In this document: piece after piece, positions 24,625-32,267 of the stretch
Layout of the letters: each line of letters starts with the position of its first letter
How positions within the stretch are numbered: position 1 is the stretch's first letter
From: Betaproteobacteria bacterium
GTDB taxonomy: Bacteria; Pseudomonadota; Gammaproteobacteria; Burkholderiales; SG8-41
Assembly: GCA_021730905.1 (NCBI GenBank)
Contig: JAKFYK010000043.1
Location: forward strand, 1-64,000
Direction: 5' to 3'
DNA: 64,000 nt
The notes under the pieces: model-generated
Databases searched by the model: none
What the model saw: the letters and a program-made list of their open reading frames with translations, nothing else
What the model was told of the DNA's origin: nothing
Position numbers and translations under genes: made by a program

Positions 24625-24766
24625 CCCGGCTGCACGAGAGTGGATATCCGAAAAATCAGCCAGAATTTGTACGGTCATCGACGGGTCGCAGCCCAAAGCG
24701 GTAGTAGCTCTAATGTGGAAGCAGACGCTCAACGTTTGAATTAGGCGGCAACGTGAATATCACGCG
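24625..24766. other. Spacer with a possible integron-type recombination site
   Basis: Read on the minus strand, the gene at 24767 is followed by GCCGCCTAATTCAAACGTTG, which resembles the inverse core of an attC site (RYYYAAC with a T at the last position). On the other side of the gene the matching GTTAGGCGGC is found. The remaining part of the spacer shows nothing recognisable. Confidence 0.35.
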
Positions 24767-25252
24767 CTATTTCTCGAAGCAGAGCCAAATGCCCTTCTTC
24801 CATGCTCGTAAGCCCTTCTTGGCGGACACGACATCAAAGCCTGGCAGACGTTTAGCAAGGACGCGCATCACCTGTCTTTTGTGTGGCCATTCGGCCGCCA
24901 GCTCGATTTGCTCGCCGTTGAGCGTGTAAACGATCCATTTGGACACAATGCCCGAATCAAAATCCGCTAGTTCGCGGGCAAGCTGGACCCCGGTTATTTC
25001 GTCCAGTCGGATGACTCTTTTTTGACCAAACGCGACATATTCGATGGCGTCGTCTGAAATAGTCATCGACGTATAGTCAACGGGCTTTCTTAGGTCGATG
25101 TATAGACAGATCCCGATTGCAGTGAGGAACACCGTCCACAATCCAACCTCATATTCAGGCCACAGCTTTCCGATGACAAAGACTATTGTGGTTGCCACCA
25201 CGACAGCGAAGCAGGGAAACAGTATTGCCGCTCGCCCGGATAAGCGAAACAT
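24767..25252 (-). CDS. Two-TM hypothetical protein, possible integron cassette gene
   Basis: A 161-residue protein with two transmembrane segments (about residues 9-27, LFPCFAVVVATTIVFVIG, and 37-52, GLWTVFLTAIGICLYI), then a soluble domain rich in beta-strands (SMTISDDAIEYVAFG, WIVYTLNGEQIELAAE), reminiscent of bacterial PH-like membrane domains. Base composition is clearly lower in GC than the flanking genes. A GTTAGGC core lies ten bases before the start on the coding strand and GCCTAAT after the stop, as in single integron gene cassettes. No integrase is present in the window. Function unknown. Confidence 0.65.
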   Translation of the reverse strand: MFRLSGRAAILFPCFAVVVATTIVFVIGKLWPEYEVGLWTVFLTAIGICLYIDLRKPVDYTSMTISDDAIEYVAFGQKRVIRLDEITGVQLARELADFDSGIVSKWIVYTLNGEQIELAAEWPHKRQVMRVLAKRLPGFDVVSAKKGLRAWKKGIWLCFEK

Positions 25253-25353
25253 TGGCCTGCCGCCTAACGTCCGCGTTTTGCCGCACCAGGCTGAGCGTGC
25301 AGCGGCGAGACGTAAGTGTCGGCCAACAAAGCGCAGTCAGGTTTCAACCGCAT
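25253..25353. other. Possible attC-like site flanking the cassette gene
   Basis: On the plus strand GCCTAACGTCCGCG (25260s) is followed by GCCGCACCAGGCTGAGCGTG and CAGCGGC, which can fold as an imperfect hairpin with an unpaired A. A seven-base RYYYAAC box (GCCTAAC) followed by an imperfect dyad is the hallmark of attC sites. The distal GTTRRRY end is not evident, so it may be partial. Confidence 0.35.
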
Positions 25354-25956
25354 CTACTCGTTCCCCCGCACGTCGACCAGCCCGCGCAGCGGGCTGTACA
25401 CGTAGCGCATATCGGTGCCGCGGCCGCGCCCTTCCATGAACAGCCAGTGGAAACGCAGCGAGTGCGGCACGCCGTTGTAGACGAAGTCAATCTCCTCGAT
25501 CGTCACTTTGAGCGGCCGCTTGCCGCGCGCGCAGTCGAGCTGATACTCGCGCACCTCGCCCTGCTTCCAGCGGCCGAGCGGAAATTTCACCTCGCCACGG
25601 CAGCCAAGTTGCGGATAGCGCGAGTCGAAGACGCGGCCAAGGCCTGTCATGTCGTCGCGGATGGCGAAGCGCTGGAGCTTGTCGCGGTTCAGGCGCTCGT
25701 AGACCTGGATACCGTTCCAGATCGTCGGCCCCTTGATGTTCTTGTCTCCTCGCTGTCCGAATTCGAGCGCCGCGGGCGCCATGCGAATCTCCTGCGTGCC
25801 GTCCCAAGGCGCCCCGGTCCAGAGCTCGACGGGAATGAAACGCGTGCGCGTCGCCGGATCGTAAGCGCGCTGCCACGCCGGCCAGTCGTCCGCGCGAGCC
25901 GCGCCCGCGAGCGCGAGACAGAGCGCGATCAGCAGGAGAGTTTTTTCTTTCGGCAA
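25354..25956 (-). CDS. Secreted hypothetical protein
   Basis: A 200-residue protein starting with TTG at 25956, with AAGGG upstream. The signal peptide is LLLIALCLALAGAARA, with cleavage before DDWPAW near residue 22. The mature part is rich in aromatic and charged residues (YDPATRTRFIPVELWTGAPW, FIPVELWTGAPWDGTQEIRM) and holds two cysteines (QLGCRGEV and QLDCARGK) that could form a disulfide in the periplasm. It ends SLRFHWLFMEGRGRGTDMRY then VYSPLRGLVDVRGNE. I do not recognise a family. GC content is normal for the window. Confidence 0.7.
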   Translation of the reverse strand: MPKEKTLLLIALCLALAGAARADDWPAWQRAYDPATRTRFIPVELWTGAPWDGTQEIRMAPAALEFGQRGDKNIKGPTIWNGIQVYERLNRDKLQRFAIRDDMTGLGRVFDSRYPQLGCRGEVKFPLGRWKQGEVREYQLDCARGKRPLKVTIEEIDFVYNGVPHSLRFHWLFMEGRGRGTDMRYVYSPLRGLVDVRGNE

Positions 25957-26105
25957 TCGGTGCCCTTCAGCCGCAGATTGTTGGCAGCGCGACGCTCATC
26001 ACGGTTGAGACCCAACGTGGAGGTTTGCGGCGCAGCGGACCGGATCGCAAATGAAGCGACGCGCTTGCTGCCGCGTCCGGCAACACCGCCATGTTAGAAG
26101 GCAAT

Positions 26106-26414
26106 TTAGTCACCAATGAACTTAACATACGTATGGACTTGCCCTTCGGTGCTCTCAATGAGAGAAATTAATTCTTCACCATGCGGCTTAGCTTGCGGGT
26201 GGGAGCACTTCTGTACGGCGGTCATGAGTTCCCCGAGCAGCGCCGGAATCTGAAGCTGATTAAATGTGGCGTCGCCAACGGGATCGATGAACCTCAAACA
26301 GACAGTGCTACCGTCGTTATGGGGCGGCAGCAGCTTTACTACGAGGGACCGAGGGTCCAAGAGCCGGGGGATGACATCGCCACGCTCGTCTTGAACCTGC
26401 ACGTTGATCCCCAT
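26106..26414 (-). CDS. Small hypothetical protein
   Basis: A 102-residue protein with AGAAGG before the ATG at 26414. Predicted to be soluble and mixed alpha/beta: GSTVCLRFIDPVGDATFNQL suggests strands, and IPALLGELMTAVQKC a helix. No motif is recognised and no partner is evident. Its base composition is lower in GC than the catabolic genes around it, as for the gene at 24767, so the 24.7-26.7 kb patch may have been acquired separately. Confidence 0.6.
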   Translation of the reverse strand: MGINVQVQDERGDVIPRLLDPRSLVVKLLPPHNDGSTVCLRFIDPVGDATFNQLQIPALLGELMTAVQKCSHPQAKPHGEELISLIESTEGQVHTYVKFIGD

Positions 26415-26694
26415 GTTTTTTGCCTTCTAACTCAATATAGACCGCACCGGTTTGCGGTCTAACTTGGCCGTCTGCGGTCTAACCTGGCCTTAAAACTCAC
26501 GGAAATTCCTTTCGCAACAATAATTTTCCGCACTATTATTGTATAAAAATCCATGCATAAGTAATCCGACAAAGCCGGCATGACCATCTCAATATCACCC
26601 CTTGTAGAGTGCGTCGGAAAGCCTTCGGACAAAGTGTGCCATATTTGCTTTCCTGTATGGTGGCCCTCAAGCATTCGCGCGTGCGAACGACCGA
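26415..26694. other. AT-rich intergenic stretch with a short direct repeat
   Basis: A spacer of 280 bases. It contains two adjacent near-copies of TGCGGTCTAACTTGGCC, the second with CCTGGCC, at about 26452-26487. A frame of 71 codons on the minus strand (26459-26674) has no ribosome site or coding character and is not annotated. Confidence 0.5.
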
Positions 26695-27390
26695 TCAGCC
26701 GTCTGCCGGTTCCAACCCCCTCGACTTGAACACTCGCGCCGCCGCTGGTGACCGCAAGAAATCGAGCAGCGCCTGCGCGAGTTGCGGTTCTTTCGCATCG
26801 GTAAAAACACCGGCGGTTCCCACTGTGATGCTCTGGATTTCCGCAGGCAACGGACCCGCGTAATCCACGCCTGCCACCGCCATGATTTCCGGAATCTGCT
26901 GCACGGCAATCTCGGCTTCACCGCTCACCACAAACTCGGCGATGAGTCCGCCAGAGCGGGTTTTCGCCTTGGCTTTGATGGGTTCCGCGATACCCAGCTT
27001 TTCAATCAAACCAGCGAAATAAATACCGCTCGCGCCTTCGGTGGTGTACGCAACTGATTTTGCGTTCAGCAGCGCGCGCTTGAACGATTCAACGCTGCTC
27101 AAGTCCGGCCTGGGTGCGCCCGCAAGCACGCCGACGCCGATGCCGTTGCGCGTGAGCACGCGCACGCTGGCGGGCACGGTGTAGCCGAGCTTGACCACCT
27201 GATCCATCACGCCCGATCCGATCAGGCCGAGATCGGCGGTTCTGCCGGCCTTGACTTCGCGCAGCATCACTTGCGCGGGGGCGTATATCACATCGACTTT
27301 GCAGCCATGCGCGCGCTCGAACTGCGGCAAGAGTTCGATGAGGGACGCCGACATGCCGTTGCCCGAATAGACTCTGACGGTGGCAGTCAT
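26695..27390 (-). CDS. ModA-like substrate-binding protein without a signal peptide
   Basis: A 231-residue periplasmic-binding-fold protein of the molybdate-binding ModA/extracellular-solute type 11 kind. The ATG at 27390 overlaps the upstream gene stop as ATGA. It begins directly with the fold (MTATVRVYSGNGMSASLIEL), so no signal peptide is encoded in this frame; the longer frame upstream is only overlap with its neighbour. Domain landmarks are VIYAPAQVMLREVKAGRTAD, AYTTEGASGIYFAGLIEKLG, GEAEIAVQQIPEIMAVAG and the C-terminal FLRSPAAARVFKSRGLEP. No ABC permease or ATPase lies nearby. It may act in the cytoplasm or use a missed upstream start. Confidence 0.85.
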   Translation of the reverse strand: MTATVRVYSGNGMSASLIELLPQFERAHGCKVDVIYAPAQVMLREVKAGRTADLGLIGSGVMDQVVKLGYTVPASVRVLTRNGIGVGVLAGAPRPDLSSVESFKRALLNAKSVAYTTEGASGIYFAGLIEKLGIAEPIKAKAKTRSGGLIAEFVVSGEAEIAVQQIPEIMAVAGVDYAGPLPAEIQSITVGTAGVFTDAKEPQLAQALLDFLRSPAAARVFKSRGLEPADG

Positions 27391-27776
27391 GACAGTCCAA
27401 GCTCCCTGAAGGCCTCGCGCGCGATGCGAAAGCTGTCTTCGGCGGCAGCGACGCCGCAATAGACGGCGGTTTGCAACAGCACCTCGCCGATTTCGTCCTG
27501 CGTGAGGCCGTTGTTGATGGCGGCTTTGACATGCAGCTTGAGCTCATGCGGCCGGTTGAGCGCGGTCAGCATCGCAAGATTGGCGATGCTGCGGCACTTG
27601 CGTGAAAGTCCGGGACGCGCCCAGATTTTGCTCCATATATATTCCGACAGCCGCGTTTTCGGCAGCGACAGCGCACCGACGTCATATGATGACTTCGCGT
27701 ACGCCGCACCCAGCACCTCCAGGCGTACCTGCTGGCCCTTCGCCAGCTCGCTGGGTTCAAGCAGTGGTTCATTCAT
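27387..27776 (-). CDS. Carboxymuconolactone decarboxylase-family protein A
   Basis: A 129-residue AhpD-fold protein with the ATG at 27776 (MNEPLLEPSEL). It has the helical core RPGLSRKCRSIANLAMLTAL followed by HELKLHVKAAINNGLTQDEI and the LLQTAVYCGVAAA segment seen in 4-carboxymuconolactone decarboxylases, which lack the AhpD CxxC pair. The length matches PcaC-type enzymes. It starts ten bases after protein B and its stop overlaps the ModA-like start, so all three form one transcript. The substrate is probably a lactone or related beta-oxo acid. Confidence 0.9.
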   Translation of the reverse strand: MNEPLLEPSELAKGQQVRLEVLGAAYAKSSYDVGALSLPKTRLSEYIWSKIWARPGLSRKCRSIANLAMLTALNRPHELKLHVKAAINNGLTQDEIGEVLLQTAVYCGVAAAEDSFRIAREAFRELGLS

Positions 27777-27786
27777 GGCGCACACC

Positions 27787-28188
27787 TTATGTCGAGGGGA
27801 CGGCCGCAGTTGCGACATCTGCGGCCGCAAACACTTCACGCATGCAACGAAACGCCTCGACCGCCGCCGGCGCGCCGCAGTACACATTCGCTTGCAGCAG
27901 CGTTTCCATGATCTCTTCGCGCGTGACGCCGTTGCTCAACGCCGCACGCATGTGCGTTTTCAGTTCGTTCGGCCGGTTGAGCGCGGTGAGCATGCCGATG
28001 GTGAGCAGGCAGCGCACGCGCGTTTCCAGCCCGGGCCTTGCCCACACCGCGCCCCACACGTATTCGTTGACAACTTCCTGAAACGGCTGCGTGAATTTAT
28101 CGACGCTTTTGTAGGTCTGCTCAACCTGTGCGGCGCCGAGCACTTTCTTGCGCATGGCGAGGCCGCGTTCGTGCAGTTCGGTGGTCAT
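27787..28188 (-). CDS. Carboxymuconolactone decarboxylase-family protein B
   Basis: A 133-residue paralogue of protein A (shared ARPGLxxxxRxxxxIxMLTALNRPxEL pattern). The ATG at 28188 follows GAGGAGC. Landmarks are NEYVWGAVWARPGLETRVRC, TALNRPNELKTHMRAALSNG and LLQANVYCGAPAAVEAF. The two adjacent copies could form a hetero-oligomer, as AhpD-fold proteins are usually trimers or hexamers. It is the first gene of the B, A, ModA-like operon and diverges from the crotonase gene. Confidence 0.9.
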   Translation of the reverse strand: MTTELHERGLAMRKKVLGAAQVEQTYKSVDKFTQPFQEVVNEYVWGAVWARPGLETRVRCLLTIGMLTALNRPNELKTHMRAALSNGVTREEIMETLLQANVYCGAPAAVEAFRCMREVFAAADVATAAVPST

Positions 28189-28285
28189 GGATTGCTCCTC
28201 TGTGGTTCGCGTTTGGAAAGCGTCAGTGTAGCAGTAGAATGACGGCAACTTTCGCCAGCCACAGTTGATTTACAAGAGGGTTCAC

Positions 28286-29074
28286 ATGCCGGCATTCGAC
28301 ACCTACGCCCACAACTACCGCTTCATGAAACTCACCCGGCAGGACGGCGTGCTGCAAGTGACGCTGCACACTGACGGCGGCCCGCTGCGCTGGAACCTCG
28401 ACGCGCAGGCCGAATTCGCGCAGGCGTTCGCCGACATCGGCGCGGACCGCGACAATCGCATTGTTATCCTCACCGGCACAGGCGACGAGTTCAGCGGCCC
28501 GCGTCTCGACCCGGACGCGCCGTTTTTTCATGGCGCGCAATTGACGCCCGGCGGCATCCACCACGTGTTCGTCAACGCCCGGCGCATGGTCAACGCGCAT
28601 CTGAATATCGAAGTGCCGATGATTGCCGTGGTGAACGGGCCGGCGAAGCGCCATGCCGATCTGGCGCTGATGTGCGACATCGTGCTCGCGGCCGACGATG
28701 CCACTTTTGAGGACACCGCGCACTTTCACAATGGCGGCATCGTGCCCGGCGACGGCATCAACGTGGTGTACACCATGCTGATGGGGCTGAATCGCGCGCG
28801 CTATTTGATGCTGACCGGACAGGTGTTGAGCGCGAAAGAAGCGAAGGACATGGGACTGGTGGCGGAGTTGCTGCCGCGCGACAAATTGCTGCCGCGCGCG
28901 TGGGAACTGGCGCGGCAATTATCGAAGAAATCCGACATGCTGCTGCGCTACACGCGCGCGGTGCTCACGCACCCGCTGCGCAAATTGCTCGACGAGAGCA
29001 TGCCGTTTTCTCTGGCGATGGAAGCGTTGTCCACGCTGGACAAGGGAGAACAGCGGGGGCGGCAGGGTCAATAA
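28286..29074 (+). CDS. Crotonase-superfamily protein, 6-oxocamphor-hydrolase-like
   Basis: A 262-residue enoyl-CoA hydratase/isomerase-fold protein. The ATG at 28286 follows AAGAGGG. The usual oxyanion stretch NGPAxGGGxxLAxxCD reads NGPAKRHADLALMCD, losing the glycine run. Further on HFHNGGIVPGDGINVVYTML and LLPRAWELARQLSKK closely resemble what I recall of 6-oxocamphor hydrolase, a crotonase that cleaves carbon-carbon bonds of beta-diketones, with catalytic His and Asp in the HFxxGIVPGD segment. This would be a retro-Claisen hydrolase rather than a CoA hydratase. It is divergent from the CMD operon. Confidence 0.85.
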   Translation: MPAFDTYAHNYRFMKLTRQDGVLQVTLHTDGGPLRWNLDAQAEFAQAFADIGADRDNRIVILTGTGDEFSGPRLDPDAPFFHGAQLTPGGIHHVFVNARRMVNAHLNIEVPMIAVVNGPAKRHADLALMCDIVLAADDATFEDTAHFHNGGIVPGDGINVVYTMLMGLNRARYLMLTGQVLSAKEAKDMGLVAELLPRDKLLPRAWELARQLSKKSDMLLRYTRAVLTHPLRKLLDESMPFSLAMEALSTLDKGEQRGRQGQ

Positions 29075-29087
29075 CAGAAGCAGCCCA

Positions 29088-29840
29088 TCAAAACATCATT
29101 TGCCCGCCGTTGATCTGTATCGATTGCCCGCTGAGATAGCTCGACGCCGGCCCGCATAGAAAGCGAATCACCGACGCGATTTCTTCGGCGTCGCCCTTGC
29201 GGCCCAGCGGAATCATGGCATCGCCCAACGGCGCGGTACGGCCGGATGCGCGCACGGTGTTCATCTGTCCCGGTGCGATGCAGTTAGCGCGAATGTTGCG
29301 GTCGCCGAACTCGCGCGCGATGCCGCGCGTGAAGCCCACCAAGCCATGCTTGGCCACCGAGCCGTGGATGCGTTTTTTCGCGCCGGACAGCGACATCATG
29401 CCGCCGAGCGTGACGATGCTGCCGCCGCCATTCGCGATCATCGAGGGTATGCAAGCCTGCGCCAGATAAAACGCGCCATCGAGGGTAATCGACAACGGCA
29501 CGCGCCACTCGTCATAGCTCAGTTCCAGAAACGGCTTCTCGGTGCGCACCGAGGCATTGAGCACCAGAAAATCCACACGTCCGAATTTTTGCACCACGCT
29601 ATCCACCATGCTCTTGGCAGCTTTTGCGTCAGCAATATCTGCGACATAAACCTCGGCCTGGCCGCCCGCGGCGCGGATTTCCTCGGCAACTTTCTTTGCA
29701 TCGTCCACCGAATGGCGCGTATTCACGGCAACCGCCGCGCCCGCCTTGGCCAGTTCCAGTGCGGTGGCGCGCCCGATATTTTTTGCTGCACCGGTGATCA
29801 ATGCGACTTTGCCTGCGAGTTCCTTATTACTTTCCGCCAT
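29088..29840 (-). CDS. Atypical SDR lacking the catalytic tyrosine
   Basis: A 250-residue FabG-like protein. The ATG at 29840 (MAESNKELAG) has GGAGAAC upstream; the ATG twelve bases earlier overlaps that site and is rejected. The coenzyme motif TGAAKNIGRA is intact. The catalytic region reads TLGGMMSLSGAKKRIHGSVA then KHGLVGFTRG, so the Tyr of the Tyr-x3-Lys motif is Gly while the Lys remains. This was confirmed from the codons CAC GGC TCG GTG GCC AAG. The fold ends normally (FLCGPASSYLSGQSIQINGG). It may use another acid or have a non-redox role. It is convergent with the crotonase gene. Confidence 0.9.
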   Translation of the reverse strand: MAESNKELAGKVALITGAAKNIGRATALELAKAGAAVAVNTRHSVDDAKKVAEEIRAAGGQAEVYVADIADAKAAKSMVDSVVQKFGRVDFLVLNASVRTEKPFLELSYDEWRVPLSITLDGAFYLAQACIPSMIANGGGSIVTLGGMMSLSGAKKRIHGSVAKHGLVGFTRGIAREFGDRNIRANCIAPGQMNTVRASGRTAPLGDAMIPLGRKGDAEEIASVIRFLCGPASSYLSGQSIQINGGQMMF

Positions 29841-29892
29841 TTTGTTCTCCAAAAGTTGTTCAATTCAAATTGTCGCTTTGTCTGCCTGTAAA

Positions 29893-31242
29893 TCAGGATC
29901 GCTTTGCAAGCTGGTCCAGTAGAGGCCGTATGCTTGGGAGTGTCTCGATTTCCAGCAGCATTTGCGCCGTTCGCCTGGCCACGTCCGTCCCCACGACCTC
30001 CCCCGCGTTGCGCACGTACTTCTCCACTACCTGCGACGGCGGCACCGGTCGCCTGTGATCGCCCAGCGGTATTTCGATGGGTTGCAAGGTTGTCTTCCCC
30101 TTGGCCACGATCACCAGCGCGCCCAGCGGCCCCTGATCGGTGGCCGAGGAAGGATCTTCCAGCGTCCTGAATTTCCCCAGGTGGCGCTTTATATCCGGGC
30201 GGTTGAATGCTTCGTTCGAAAACGTTTTCTTGATCACCTCACCATCGAGGATCGCGCACGCCACCGGGTACTCGTAGCCGAACTTGCCCGAAAACTCCCC
30301 CGTCGGCCGCACCCGGAAGTACGGCTGCAAATGCGGCACACGAATCTCCACCGAGGTGAGGTCTTCCAGCCGCAACCCGGTCTGTTCACGAAACCGCAAC
30401 GCGGCGTCGATGGCGCCCTGCGCTATGTAGCCGCAGGGATATTTTTTCAGGCGCCAAGTATCGGCGATGTGCCACTGACCCAGCTCCGCCGTGGCCTTGC
30501 CGATATCAACACCTTCCATGCGGTTCGCCGCAACGACAGCTTGAATATAGCCGAGAGGCGCATCGAGCGCGTCAGGGTTGGCCTCGAACCCACTGGCGGC
30601 CAGCTCCGCCGCCATCACGCCGGCCTGCGACGCGATGCCGCCGTGCAGCGGTTTGGTGTGAGTGCCGAAATTGCCGGTGATCCCGCCTGCTTGCGAGGCC
30701 GCGATGCCCCACGCATGGCGCTGCTGCAAGGCACTGAGGCCCAACAACCTGCCGGATACGGTTGCGGAAGTAAGCGGCCCGAACATGGCCGTGCTGTGCA
30801 AACCATGAAATTGGTCGGCACGCCGCGGGACAATGCGCGAAAGCGCTTCGCCGACTTCGTAGCCCGCAATGTACGCCTCAAGGAGTTCGCGCCCGCTGCG
30901 ATGCTGCGTTTCACCGGTCGCCAGCATGGCCGGCACCAACACCACGCTCGGATGCCCGAAGCTGGAGCAATCATCAAAGTCCAGCGTGTGTCCCAGGGTT
31001 CCGTTGACCAGTGCCGCCAGCCAGGTGGAAGTCTTTCGCGGCGTGCCCAGCACCGTGGCCTCATTGGCAGTGCACCGATTGACCATGTTCTGCACCTTGA
31101 CCCCTGGATCTTCGCCCACGCCGGCGAGAGCAACGCCAATCTGGTCAAGAATGGCCAGCTTCGCTACATCAATATCGCGCTTCGGAACTTTGTCCAAAGA
31201 TACGCCCTTCACAAATTCCGCCAAAGTCTGTCCGAATTCCAC
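29893..31242 (-). CDS. MmgE/PrpD-family protein A
   Basis: A 449-residue member of the 2-methylcitrate dehydratase/cis-aconitate decarboxylase family. The GTG at 31242 (VEFGQTLAEF) is preferred because GAGGGG sits seven bases upstream; the frame stays open to a TTG at 31290. The helical domain holds the active-site region GTLGHTLDFDDCSSFGHPSV and the lid domain begins near YLRSVEIRV-type LEDLTSVEIRVPHLQP. Family enzymes dehydrate or decarboxylate tricarboxylic acids. It follows 52 bases upstream of the SDR and diverges from a TauD dioxygenase across 108 bases. There is no Bug gene immediately beside it. Confidence 0.88.
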   Translation of the reverse strand: MEFGQTLAEFVKGVSLDKVPKRDIDVAKLAILDQIGVALAGVGEDPGVKVQNMVNRCTANEATVLGTPRKTSTWLAALVNGTLGHTLDFDDCSSFGHPSVVLVPAMLATGETQHRSGRELLEAYIAGYEVGEALSRIVPRRADQFHGLHSTAMFGPLTSATVSGRLLGLSALQQRHAWGIAASQAGGITGNFGTHTKPLHGGIASQAGVMAAELAASGFEANPDALDAPLGYIQAVVAANRMEGVDIGKATAELGQWHIADTWRLKKYPCGYIAQGAIDAALRFREQTGLRLEDLTSVEIRVPHLQPYFRVRPTGEFSGKFGYEYPVACAILDGEVIKKTFSNEAFNRPDIKRHLGKFRTLEDPSSATDQGPLGALVIVAKGKTTLQPIEIPLGDHRRPVPPSQVVEKYVRNAGEVVGTDVARRTAQMLLEIETLPSIRPLLDQLAKRS

Positions 31243-31350
31243 GTTACGGCCCCTCACTGTTGCCAGGATTCGCGTCCGATTTCGTAACAATCACGGCCGG
31301 ACTATACTATGGCCATCGGTAAAAAATCCGCTGACAATCGAGGAATTCAC

Positions 31351-32208
31351 ATGATGTACACCACTTTCGAAGCACGCCCGATCGCGGGCACCATAGGCGC
31401 GGAGATATACGGCGCCCATCTCAAGGACCACGGAAACGAGACGATGTGGAATGAGTTGGAGCGCGCGTTGCTGGAGTTCAAGGTGATCGCCGTGCGCGGA
31501 CAGGATCTTTCACCAGCCGATCAATTGGCTGCAGCCAAACACTTCGGCGAGCCGAATTTTTATCCGTTCGCCAAGGGCATGGACGAAATTCCGCAGATGA
31601 CACGCGTCATCAAGGAACCGCACGAGCGCGAAAATTTTGGCAACGACTGGCATTCCGATACACCCTATCTCGCCGAACCGCCGCGCATCACCACGCTTTA
31701 CTCGGTAGAGACGCCACCCAAGGGCGGCGACACGCTATACGCCAACACGCAGGTGGCTTATGAAGAACTCTCTGCCGGCACCAGGAAAATGATCGATGGC
31801 GTGATCGGTGTGTTCAGCGCGAGTCTCAAGCACAAGCCGGGCGGCGACCGTGCCGCGCATCACCGGCGCATCACGACCATGCCGGTGACCAATTCCGAAA
31901 ATGCCGACCGTTTCGAATCAAAGCATCCGATCGTGCGCACGCATCCGCAAACCGGCAAGAAAGCGTTGTATTGCAGCTCACTGCACACGCTGCGCCTCGA
32001 CGACATGACCGAACGCGAAAGCCGGCCCGTCATCAACATGCTGAACGATCACGCGATTACCCCGGAATTCACCTGCCGCGTGCGCTGGGAACCCGGCCAA
32101 CTGACGATCTGGGACAACCGCTGCACCATGCACAACGCGATCAACGATTATCACGGCACGCGGCGTGAAATGCGGCGGCTGACGGTGGGGCCGGAAAAAC
32201 CAGTTTAG
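31351..32208 (+). CDS. TauD/TfdA-family Fe(II)/2-oxoglutarate dioxygenase
   Basis: A 285-residue oxygenase. The ATG at 31351 follows GAGGAATTCAC (a second ATG is adjacent). The N-terminus MMYTTFEARPIAGTIGAEIY is family-typical. Iron ligands are the His and Asp of NDWHSDTPY near residues 100-102 and the distal His of NRCTMHNAINDYHG; the 2-oxoglutarate Arg lies in REMRRLTVG. It differs clearly from the oxygenase at 3241-4137, so these are not recent duplicates. It is divergent from MmgE/PrpD protein A and ends at a strong bidirectional terminator. Confidence 0.92.
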   Translation: MMYTTFEARPIAGTIGAEIYGAHLKDHGNETMWNELERALLEFKVIAVRGQDLSPADQLAAAKHFGEPNFYPFAKGMDEIPQMTRVIKEPHERENFGNDWHSDTPYLAEPPRITTLYSVETPPKGGDTLYANTQVAYEELSAGTRKMIDGVIGVFSASLKHKPGGDRAAHHRRITTMPVTNSENADRFESKHPIVRTHPQTGKKALYCSSLHTLRLDDMTERESRPVINMLNDHAITPEFTCRVRWEPGQLTIWDNRCTMHNAINDYHGTRREMRRLTVGPEKPV

Positions 32209-32222
32209 CAATACAAGCTTGC

Positions 32223-32256
32223 AATAAAAAGGGGGGGACACCCCGCCTTTTTATTT
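32223..32256. terminator. Bidirectional intrinsic terminator
   Basis: AATAAAAAGGGGGGG, ACA loop, CCCCGCCTTTTTATT forms a GC stem flanked by A and T runs on both sides. It lies between the convergent TauD (ends 32208) and ketopantoate-reductase-like (ends 32268) genes and can end transcription from both. Confidence 0.88.
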
Positions 32257-32267
32257 AGCCGACGGCA

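Noticed and set aside
26459-26674. A 71-codon minus-strand frame in the AT-rich spacer
   Set aside because: No ribosome site, atypical composition and overlap with a direct repeat; no recognisable motif.
29962-31287. A 441-codon plus-strand frame opposite MmgE/PrpD protein A
   Set aside because: Antisense shadow; the complementary strand encodes conserved active-site motifs.
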